29,215 nucleotides of DNA from Bacillota bacterium. GTDB lineage: Bacteria > Bacillota > Negativicutes > Sporomusales > Sporomusaceae. Numbering within the stretch: position 1 is the first letter of the stretch; every line of letters begins with the position of its first letter. The position numbers were made by a program, and so were the translations under genes. The notes beneath the pieces are model-generated. The model was not told where the DNA came from and made no database searches. It saw only the letters and a list, made by a program, of their open reading frames with translations. Of the stretch, positions 23,100 through 29,215 are shown in pieces. The stretch covers positions 1 to 29,215 of the forward strand of contig JAEWGR010000055.1 in the NCBI GenBank assembly GCA_023388195.1, in the 5' to 3' direction.

Positions 23100-25010
23100 A
23101 TGAGCAAGATAAAAATGAACTTGAAAGATGGAGCAATACGCGAAGTTGAACAGGGGGTAACACTGGCTGCAGCTGCTGAATCAATTAGCCGCAACCTGGC
23201 AAAAGCGGCTTTGATCGCCAAGGTAGACGGCAAAGTAGTAGATCTGGCAGCAACATTGGAAAAAGACGCGGCTGTTGAATTCCTGACTTTTGAAGATAAC
23301 GAGGGCAAAGATGCCCTGCGCCATACGTCTTCGCATATCTTGGCCCAGGCAGTTAAACGCCTGTACGGCGATGTCAAGATTGGCATCGGGCCGGCAATTG
23401 CCAATGGTTTCTATTATGACTTTGACACTGCCCATGTTTTCACACCGGAAGACTTAAGCAAGATCCAAAGTGAAATGGAAAAGATAGTAAAAGAAAACCT
23501 GCCGCTTGAGCGCAGTGTGCTCAGCCGGGAAGAAGCGCTGGCCTTGTTTGGCGAGCAGGGTGAGGTATATAAGCAGGAACTGATCCGTGATTTGCCGGCC
23601 GATGCCCAGATCTCTCTTTATAAACAGGGGGAATTTGTGGATTTATGCGCAGGTCCTCATGTTCAATCCACCGGGCGGGTGAAAGCAATTAAATTGCAGA
23701 GCATTGCCGGCGCTTATTGGCGCGGGGATGAAAAGCGGAAAATGCTGCAGCGTATTTATGGCACTTCCTTTGAGAAGAAAGCAGATCTGGATGCCTATCT
23801 AACCATGATGGAAGAAGCGGCCAAGCGCGACCATCGCAAGTTAGGGCGTGAGCTTGACTTATTCAGCATTCAGGAGGAAGGCCCGGGGTTCCCCTTCTTT
23901 CATCCCAAAGGTATGGTTATCAGGAATGAACTGGAGGCTTTTTGGCGTAAACTGCATGTGAAATATGGCTATCATGAAATCAAAACACCTATTATTCTTC
24001 ATCAAAAGCTTTGGCAGCAGTCTGGACACTGGGATCACTACCGTCAAAATATGTATTTCACTAAAATTGATGATGAGGGCTATGCTGTTAAGCCTATGAA
24101 TTGTCCGGGCGGAATTTTAGTATATCGTACTCAGCATCATAGTTACCGTGATTTTCCCCTGCGTACCTGTGAACTGGGGCTTGTTCACCGTCATGAAATT
24201 TCCGGAGCTCTCCATGGGTTGATGCGGGTCCGCAGCTTTACGCAGGACGATTCGCATATTTTTATGCTGCCTTCACAGATTAAGTCTGAGATTAAGAAAG
24301 TTATTGAGCTTTTCAATACCGTGTACAGTGTATTTGGACTTTCCTATCACGCTGAGCTCAGCACTAAACCGGAAAAGGCTATGGGGTCTGAAGAGGTTTG
24401 GGAAACTGCTACAACTGCCCTGCAGGAAGCATTGGAAGAGCTTAACATGCCTTATAAAATTAATCCGGGTGACGGTGCCTTTTACGGTCCCAAAATTGAC
24501 TTCCATCTTAAAGACTCCATTGGCCGCACCTGGCAGTGTGGTACCATTCAGCTGGATATGCTGATGCCGGAAAAATTTGACTTAACCTACGTCGGTGAAG
24601 ATGGTCAAAAACACCGGCCGGTAATGATTCACCGGGTGGCCTATGGCAGTATCGAGCGGTTTATCGGGATTTTAATTGAACATTTTGCCGGCGCTTTCCC
24701 TATTTGGCTGGCTCCGGTTCAGGTTAAAATTCTGCCGATCAGTGAACGCCATGCTGAATTTGCCAGAACCATTGCGCAGGAAATGCGTGACCAGGACATC
24801 CGGGTGGAAGTAGATGACCGCAATGAAAAGATCGGATACAAAATTCGGGAAGCGCAGCTTGAGAAGGTGCCGTATATGCTGGTTGTCGGTGACAAAGAGG
24901 CCGAAACACGCAGTGTATCTGTCCGTAAACGCGGTCAGGGCGACATTGGCGCGATAGCGATTGACAGCTTTATAGCCACTGTAATTGATGAAATTGCTAG
25001 TAAAAGCTAA
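23100..25010 (+). CDS. thrS: Threonyl-tRNA synthetase
   Basis: Charges tRNA-Thr. At 636 residues it is full length, with an N-terminal TGS domain (about residues 1-60) and an editing/SAD domain (HTSSH at 75-79 and CAGPHV). The catalytic class II core has MNCPGG (Zn Cys), RHEISGALHGLMRVRSFTQDDSH, and HRVAYGSIERF (Zn His), followed by a C-terminal anticodon-binding domain (PVQVKILPISERH onward). All editing and zinc ligands appear intact. The ATG follows AAGGGGG. It is controlled by the T-box upstream and sits between ytxC and infC, as in Bacillus. Confidence 0.98.
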   Translation: MSKIKMNLKDGAIREVEQGVTLAAAAESISRNLAKAALIAKVDGKVVDLAATLEKDAAVEFLTFEDNEGKDALRHTSSHILAQAVKRLYGDVKIGIGPAIANGFYYDFDTAHVFTPEDLSKIQSEMEKIVKENLPLERSVLSREEALALFGEQGEVYKQELIRDLPADAQISLYKQGEFVDLCAGPHVQSTGRVKAIKLQSIAGAYWRGDEKRKMLQRIYGTSFEKKADLDAYLTMMEEAAKRDHRKLGRELDLFSIQEEGPGFPFFHPKGMVIRNELEAFWRKLHVKYGYHEIKTPIILHQKLWQQSGHWDHYRQNMYFTKIDDEGYAVKPMNCPGGILVYRTQHHSYRDFPLRTCELGLVHRHEISGALHGLMRVRSFTQDDSHIFMLPSQIKSEIKKVIELFNTVYSVFGLSYHAELSTKPEKAMGSEEVWETATTALQEALEELNMPYKINPGDGAFYGPKIDFHLKDSIGRTWQCGTIQLDMLMPEKFDLTYVGEDGQKHRPVMIHRVAYGSIERFIGILIEHFAGAFPIWLAPVQVKILPISERHAEFARTIAQEMRDQDIRVEVDDRNEKIGYKIREAQLEKVPYMLVVGDKEAETRSVSVRKRGQGDIGAIAIDSFIATVIDEIASKS

Positions 25011-25027
25011 AAGAGTAAAAAAACAGC

Positions 25028-25056
25028 TTGACTTCACAGATTATTAATGCTAATAT
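25028..25056 (+). promoter_or_regulatory. Promoter of infC-rpmI-rplT
   Basis: TTGACT (25028-25033) and TAATAT (25051-25056) have a 17-bp spacer, 18 bp after the thrS stop. Confidence 0.8.
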
Positions 25057-25079
25057 TATCAAGTAAATTGAATCGTTCT

Positions 25080-25199
25080 TGAAGTAGAAGCCATCCGCTT
25101 CTCACCTTACAGCGCCAAAGGGCAGTGAGTAGGGTTACATCAGGCAAATTATTATATAATTGTGCTGTTGCGCGGGTGGTTATGCCATCCGCTTTTTTT
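25080..25199 (+). promoter_or_regulatory. Leader attenuator of the infC-rpmI-rplT operon (L20-leader-like)
   Basis: The terminator is GCGGGTGG (25172-25179) with CCATCCGC (25185-25192) and seven T. The 3' arm sequence GCCATCCGCTT also occurs upstream at 25090-25100 and could pair with the same GCGGGTGG arm, giving a long-range antiterminator. This matches the logic of ribosomal protein L20 control in Firmicutes; the L20-binding fold was not modelled. Confidence 0.75.
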
Positions 25200-25229
25200 G
25201 TTAAAAAATTTATCAGGAGGTGAGCGGCA

Positions 25230-25763
25230 ATTAGCAAAGAAACTTTAAAGATCAATGATGAAATTCGGGCGAGGGACGTTCGGTTAGTCAGCAGTACTAA
25301 TGAGCAGCTGGGGATTATGTCGCTAAGAGACGCGCTGCGTTTAGCTGGAGAACAAAACCTTGATTTGGTGGAGGTAGCACCAACAGCTAAGCCGCCGGTA
25401 TGCCGGATCATGGATTTTGGCAAATTCCGGTATGAGCAGCAAAAACGCGACAAAGAAGTCAAAAAGAAGCAAAAAGTAGTGGCACTTAAAGAGGTTAAAC
25501 TCCGCCCTAATATTGAGGATCATGATTTTAACGTCAAGCTGAAAAATGCTCAGCGTTTTTTAGAAGATGGCGATAAAGTCAAGGTGACAATTATGTTCAG
25601 GGGCCGGGAGCTTTCTCATCCCGAGCTTGGCAAGCAAGTGCTGGTGCGAATGGCTAGTTTGCTTAAGGAAATGGCTAATATTGAACGCGAGGCTAAGCTT
25701 GAAGGTAAAAATATGATTATGATTGTTGCTCCAAAACCCAACAATACACAAGCCAGCACATAA
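25230..25763 (+). CDS. infC: Translation initiation factor IF-3, ATT start
   Basis: IF-3 binds the 30S subunit and checks start codons. It has 177 residues: the N-domain opens ISKETLKINDEIRARDVRLVS, and the C-domain has VKLRPNIEDHDFNVKLKNAQRFL and FRGRELSHPELG. The start is set at ATT 25230 for two reasons. It is six bases after AGGAGGTGA (25215-25223), and an in-frame TGA lies inside that ribosome site at 25221-25223, so no upstream start is possible. The first in-frame ATG (25317) would remove 29 conserved residues. An ATT/AUU start is the known basis of IF-3 self-control in other bacteria. Confidence 0.96.
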   Translation: MSKETLKINDEIRARDVRLVSSTNEQLGIMSLRDALRLAGEQNLDLVEVAPTAKPPVCRIMDFGKFRYEQQKRDKEVKKKQKVVALKEVKLRPNIEDHDFNVKLKNAQRFLEDGDKVKVTIMFRGRELSHPELGKQVLVRMASLLKEMANIEREAKLEGKNMIMIVAPKPNNTQAST

Positions 25764-25783
25764 TAGAAAGGGGAAATCCAACT

Positions 25784-25981
25784 ATGCCAAAAATGAAAAC
25801 CCGCAGAAGCGCAGCTAAACGCTTCAAAATAACCGGCAGCGGCGAATTTAAACGCGCTAAAGCTTTTAAGAGCCACATTCTTGAAAAGAAATCTCCGTCC
25901 CGCAAACGCAACCTGCGTAAGGCGGCTATGGTTAGTAAATCTGACCATGAGCGCGTAGTGAAAATGCTTCCTTACGCCTAA
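25784..25981 (+). CDS. rpmI: Ribosomal protein bL35
   Basis: A 65-residue, highly basic protein of the large subunit: MPKMKTRRSAAKRFKITGSG at the start and LRKAAMVSKSDHERVVKMLPYA at the end, full length for the family. The ATG follows AAAGGGG. It is the second gene of infC-rpmI-rplT, with 20 bp between it and infC. Confidence 0.98.
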   Translation: MPKMKTRRSAAKRFKITGSGEFKRAKAFKSHILEKKSPSRKRNLRKAAMVSKSDHERVVKMLPYA

Positions 25982-26018
25982 ACGTATAAATTTATAAGTA
26001 CATCAGGAGGTATGTATC

Positions 26019-26372
26019 ATGCCAAGAGTTAAAAAAGGCGTTACTGCACATAGACGTCATAAAAAGATACTTAAATTAGCTAAAGGTTACCGCGGTTCCA
26101 AGAGCAAGTTGTTTAAAAAAGCAAATGAAACCGTAATGAAAGCACTGTATTATGCGCGCCGGGACCGTCGCGCCAAAAAAGGTGATTTCCGCAAACTGTG
26201 GATTACCCGCATTAACGCGGCTGCCCGCATCAATGGGATCTCTTATAGCCAACTCATCAATGGACTTAAAAAAGCTGGCGTAGAAGTTAACCGTAAAATG
26301 CTGGCCGATCTGGCCGTTAATGATATTGCTGCCTTTGGCAAGCTGGTTGGTACCGCAAGAGAGCAATTGTAA
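26019..26372 (+). CDS. rplT: Ribosomal protein bL20
   Basis: A 117-residue basic protein needed for early 50S assembly: MPRVKKGVTAHRRHKKILKL at the start, RDRRAKKGDFRKLWITRINAA in the middle, and the usual NRKMLADLAVNDIAAF near the end. It is full length, with the ATG after AGGAGG. It is the probable feedback regulator of its own operon through the leader at 25080-25199. Confidence 0.98.
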   Translation: MPRVKKGVTAHRRHKKILKLAKGYRGSKSKLFKKANETVMKALYYARRDRRAKKGDFRKLWITRINAAARINGISYSQLINGLKKAGVEVNRKMLADLAVNDIAAFGKLVGTAREQL

Positions 26373-26377
26373 TGATC

Positions 26378-26407
26378 AACTCCCGGAAATATTCCGGGAG
26401 TTTTTTT
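26378..26407 (+). terminator. Terminator after rplT
   Basis: AACTCCCGGAA (26378-26388) pairs perfectly with TTCCGGGAGTT (26392-26402), with a T-run. Confidence 0.95.
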
Positions 26408-26499
26408 ATGCACGTGTGCATAAAATATATAAATATTGGAATTAATAGTAATCAAATCCAAGAGTAAATACCGAAAAATTTGATTTTTTAAAATGTTGC

Positions 26500-26505
26500 T
26501 ATAAT
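26500..26505 (+). promoter_or_regulatory. -10 box for the aldolase gene
   Basis: A consensus TATAAT lies about 95 bp before the start codon. The -35 is poor; TTGATT at 26480 is only 14 bp away. The leader in between contains no RNA family that I recognise. Confidence 0.5.
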
Positions 26506-26599
26506 TGCAGGTTTTTTTTGGTCAGCGGCGAATAAAATATTATAAGGAATTCACTGGAAGTTAATACTGACTTACTATAACAAAAAGGAGGAGTTAACC

Positions 26600-27448
26600 T
26601 TGGCCCTGGTATCAATGAAAGAATTACTTCAGGATGCAAAAAAGAGGAAGTATGCAGTAGGCGGTTTTAACGTATTTAATTTTGAAACTTTAGGCGCTGT
26701 TATTGAGGTGGCAGAAGAATTAAAAACTCCCCTGGTGCTTGGCATTCCCGAGCGTTTGTTTAAATTTGTCGATGTAGAAACTCTTAGCGCAGCAATGATC
26801 AGAGGTGCTCAGAAAACTGCCGTACCGGTTGCACTCCACCTTGACCATGGTTATACGTATGAAGGAGTAATGAAAGCGATTCGCTGGGGATTTACGTCAG
26901 TCATGTTTGACGGTTCCGCTTTGTCTTTCGAGGACAACTTAAAACGTACCAAGGAAATTACCCGCATAGCCCATTCTCTCGGTGTTTCAGTCGAGGGTGA
27001 ATTGGGCTATATTAGTTATTACGACCAGGTAAAGGATATTAATGAAGAAAACATGGTAAAGCCGGACGTTGCTCACAGCTTTGTGGAAAAAACCAGGGTT
27101 GATGCCTTAGCCGTAGCGGTAGGCACCAATCACGGCGTGTATCGCGGCGGCCCTAAACTCAATTTTTCCCGGTTATCCGAGCTTAACCATTCGGTAAATG
27201 TGCCGCTGGTTATGCATGGCGGCTCAAAACTCAGCCGCGAAGACTATCAAAGTTCAATCCAGTCAGGCATAACAAAAATTAACATTGCCACAGATATGTC
27301 AATGGCTGCCGGCGAAACGATCAGGGCTGAACTTGCCAAAAATCAGTCGGCAAACTATATTCATCTTATGTCGATGGTAAAAAAAGGAGTTAAGGATTCA
27401 GTCCGCAAATATATGTTATCTTTTGACTGCATCTCGAAAGCAATATAG
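26600..27448 (+). CDS. Class II fructose-bisphosphate aldolase family protein
   Basis: Zinc-dependent aldolase of the Fba/GatY/KbaY family, cleaving a ketose bisphosphate to two triose phosphates; the exact substrate cannot be fixed from sequence. The 282-residue TIM barrel keeps Asp82-His83 (HLDHG), EGELGYI near residue 133, His178 (GTNHGVY), His206 (MHGGS) and the phosphate loop NIATD. The HGGSG loop common in the family reads HGGSK (Lys210), and a conserved Gly is therefore replaced. The start is TTG at 26600, eight to nine bases after AAAGGAGGAG. It is monocistronic, between the rplT and aldolase terminators. Confidence 0.88.
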   Translation: MALVSMKELLQDAKKRKYAVGGFNVFNFETLGAVIEVAEELKTPLVLGIPERLFKFVDVETLSAAMIRGAQKTAVPVALHLDHGYTYEGVMKAIRWGFTSVMFDGSALSFEDNLKRTKEITRIAHSLGVSVEGELGYISYYDQVKDINEENMVKPDVAHSFVEKTRVDALAVAVGTNHGVYRGGPKLNFSRLSELNHSVNVPLVMHGGSKLSREDYQSSIQSGITKINIATDMSMAAGETIRAELAKNQSANYIHLMSMVKKGVKDSVRKYMLSFDCISKAI

Positions 27449-27463
27449 ACAACAAGCGCTGAT

Positions 27464-27495
27464 AACCTCCGGGCCCGTGTGGCCGGAGGTTTTTA
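27464..27495 (+). terminator. Terminator after the aldolase gene
   Basis: AACCTCCGG (27464-27472) pairs with CCGGAGGTT (27483-27491), then T-rich sequence. Confidence 0.9.
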
Positions 27496-27518
27496 TTTAT
27501 TAGGGCACCCTATAAAAC

Positions 27519-27547
27519 TTGTACACAGTTCTGATTTTGGTTATAAT
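27519..27547 (+). promoter_or_regulatory. Promoter of the potassium uptake pair
   Basis: TTGTAC (27519-27524) and TATAAT (27542-27547) have a 17-bp spacer. No c-di-AMP or other riboswitch is seen in the short leader. Confidence 0.8.
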
Positions 27548-27580
27548 CAGTAGATACACATAGTTTTGAGGTGGGATATT

Positions 27581-28948
27581 TTGGATGTGAAAATTACCAA
27601 CCTGCTTGATATTGCCCAATGGAAGCTTACTCCGTATCAGATTCTTGTGATCGGGTTTGCCGGGCTGATTGCGGGAGGTACAGTCCTGTTAATGCTGCCT
27701 GTGACGTCGGTGACCGGTAGGGGCTTACCCTTTATTGATGCCCTGTTTACTGCGACATCGGCCGTTTGCGTAACCGGACTGATTGTGGTTGATACAGGCA
27801 CACATTTTTCGCTGTTTGGGCAGCTTGTCCTTATCAGCCTGATCCAGGCGGGCGGTCTTGGCATCATGGCGATGTCCACCCTTATGGCAATGCTGATTGG
27901 CAAGCGAATAAATCTAAGACAGCGGCTGGTGATGCAGGAAGCCTTGAACCATCTGACGGTAGCCGGAGTGGTGCGGTTAACCCAGTATATTATGAAAGTA
28001 ACGCTGCTTATTGAATTTATCGGCGGCACAATTTTGGCCTGCTGGTGGTACCGGGATTTAGGGGTTAAAGGTATTTATTTTGGCTACTGGCATGCTGTTT
28101 CGTCATTCTGCAACGCTGGTTTTGATTTGTTTGGCGGTATTCACGGCAAGTTCTCCAGTGCAACCGGTTATGTAGAGGATATTGTTGTTAATATTGTAAT
28201 TACCGTCCTTATTATTCTAGGCGGTATTGGTTTCACTGTCATTGCCGATGTCTGGACAAACCGGCGTTTTTCTTTGTTTACACTGCATACAAAAGTGGTT
28301 TTGGTCACCACTTTTTGGCTTACGATTTTTGGCGCGATCACGATTTTTCTTTTGGAATATGACAATCCCGGTACGTTAGGGGAATTGTCCTGGCAGGGAA
28401 AGGTGATCGCCAGCTATTTCCATTCCGTTACCCCCCGCAGTGCCGGCTGGAATACTGTTGATATGAGCAGCCTTACCGATGCCACCTTGTTTTTTTTGAT
28501 GTTGCTTATGTTTATCGGGGCCTCACCGGCCTCTGCCGGCGGCGGCATAAAAACCACAACAGTCGGGGTTATGGCAGCTGCCATCCGGGCGTTGGTCCGG
28601 GGGAGGAACGATGCTGAACTCTATGAGAGAAGAATTCCCCATGCAATCATTTATAAAGCATTTTCTCTGCTGCTGATTTCGGCGCTGCTTGTTGTTTTTG
28701 TAACCATGATGCTGACTATTACGGAAGAGCAGCCGTTTATAAAGCTGCTATTTGAGGCCACCTCCGCTTTTGGGACCGTAGGTTTGACAACAGGCATTAC
28801 CCCGGAGCTGACAACTGCCGGTAAGTTTTGGCTGATTCTAACAATGTTTGCCGGCCGGGTCGGGCCTGTCACGTTAGCCTTGGCATTGGCCCTAAAAACC
28901 CGTAAAGGTAATTTACAGTATCCTGAAGGTAAAATTATTATCGGCTAG
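27581..28948 (+). CDS. Potassium uptake channel subunit, TrkH/KtrB family
   Basis: Integral membrane K+ (often Na+-dependent) translocation subunit. The 455 residues contain four M1-P-M2 repeats, each with a selectivity-loop glycine: ATSAVCVTGL, SSFCNAGFDLFG, TPRSAGWNTVD and TSAFGTVGLTTG. The intramembrane gating loop ASPASAGGGIKTTT after the third repeat is also present. The length is closer to KtrB than to the longer TrkH. The TTG at 27581 follows GAGGTGGGA; GTG 27587 is possible. A TrkA/KtrA-type regulator follows after 13 bp. Confidence 0.94.
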   Translation: MDVKITNLLDIAQWKLTPYQILVIGFAGLIAGGTVLLMLPVTSVTGRGLPFIDALFTATSAVCVTGLIVVDTGTHFSLFGQLVLISLIQAGGLGIMAMSTLMAMLIGKRINLRQRLVMQEALNHLTVAGVVRLTQYIMKVTLLIEFIGGTILACWWYRDLGVKGIYFGYWHAVSSFCNAGFDLFGGIHGKFSSATGYVEDIVVNIVITVLIILGGIGFTVIADVWTNRRFSLFTLHTKVVLVTTFWLTIFGAITIFLLEYDNPGTLGELSWQGKVIASYFHSVTPRSAGWNTVDMSSLTDATLFFLMLLMFIGASPASAGGGIKTTTVGVMAAAIRALVRGRNDAELYERRIPHAIIYKAFSLLLISALLVVFVTMMLTITEEQPFIKLLFEATSAFGTVGLTTGITPELTTAGKFWLILTMFAGRVGPVTLALALALKTRKGNLQYPEGKIIIG

Positions 28949-28961
28949 GAGCGTGTTGGTA

Positions 28962-29215
28962 ATGAAGAAAAAGAATAAACAATTTGCGGTGATTGGCTTA
29001 GGCCGTTTTGGTACCAGTGTGGCAACTACGCTCTATACACTTGGTTATGAGGTACTGGCTATTGATGCTAATGAGGATCGGATTCAGAAATTCAGTGAAG
29101 AGGTGACTCATGTTGTCCAGGCCGACACTACTGATGAGAACTCGCTCAAAGCCTTAGGTATCCGCAATTTTGATGTTGTCGTTGTGGCCATTGGCGAAGA
29201 TGTACAGGCCAATGT
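28962..29215 (+). CDS. TrkA/KtrA-type RCK regulatory subunit, 5' part
   Basis: The first 84 codons of the cytoplasmic RCK/TrkA-N protein that gates the KtrB/TrkH channel. A Rossmann GxGxxG nucleotide motif appears at once, in QFAVIGLGRFG, with an acidic end of strand two (AIDANEDR). VVQADTTDENSLKALGI and VVVVAIGEDVQAN follow the family pattern. The ATG at 28962 follows TAGGAG. It is cut by the window end, so the RCK-C domain, where c-di-AMP can bind in some homologues, is not visible. Confidence 0.93.
   Translation, partial: MKKKNKQFAVIGLGRFGTSVATTLYTLGYEVLAIDANEDRIQKFSEEVTHVVQADTTDENSLKALGIRNFDVVVVAIGEDVQAN

Overview
The window looks like a chromosomal housekeeping segment from a low-GC, diderm, spore-forming Firmicute, most likely a Negativicutes/Sporomusaceae relative. 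That placement is inferred from gene content and RNA signals, not from a database search. Supporting signs are strong AGGAGG ribosome sites, frequent TTG/GTG starts, a YtxC-type sporulation gene beside thrS, a T-box, a THI-box, a ydaO-type (c-di-AMP) RNA and a GS-III glutamine synthetase. Almost every gene is on the + strand.

Layout. 1-642 is the 3' part of the primary sigma factor gene. A four-tRNA cluster (Asn, CAT, Glu, Val) with hairpin-rich spacers follows and ends at a strong terminator. Next come trmK and a Nif3-family gene, overlapping by 10 bp. A TPP riboswitch with its own terminator leads a thiSGHE operon (3483-6291). The RNase P RNA gene follows and faces a minus-strand nitroreductase. 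Then come a GDT1-type membrane exporter and two glutamine synthetase genes: GS-III at 8392 and an unusual long GS at 10799.

12.8-15.5 kb carries a rubrerythrin-like ferritin, a siroheme/4Fe-4S half-size sulfite-reductase-like protein, and an M20/carbamoylase-fold protein whose metal histidines are replaced. 15.5-17.6 kb holds a secreted protein of unknown function and a secreted 3D-domain cell-wall protein behind a c-di-AMP riboswitch. Copies of a small dispersed hairpin repeat are scattered around them. A DUF606 membrane protein, an acyl-CoA dehydrogenase, tRNA-Val(GAC), prfC, a small GRAM/PH-like protein and ytxC follow. The final part is a translation block: T-box-thrS, then an attenuated infC-rpmI-rplT operon whose infC begins with ATT. 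It is followed by a class II aldolase and a TrkH/KtrB-TrkA/KtrA potassium uptake pair, the second gene cut by the window end.

How parts work together. Several units are controlled by RNA leaders with a terminator: TPP for thiamine, T-box for thrS, an attenuator for infC, and a c-di-AMP aptamer for the wall enzyme. The most interesting regulatory feature is the pair of closely similar promoters and leaders in front of the two different glutamine synthetases. Each has a 16-nt-spaced promoter and a small hairpin that is mutually exclusive with an intrinsic terminator. This implies that one trans-acting antitermination factor, possibly an ANTAR protein, controls both enzymes. The other strong oddities are a CAT-anticodon tRNA with a six-base anticodon loop, the histidine-less M20 protein, and the repeat family around 15.5-17.5 kb.
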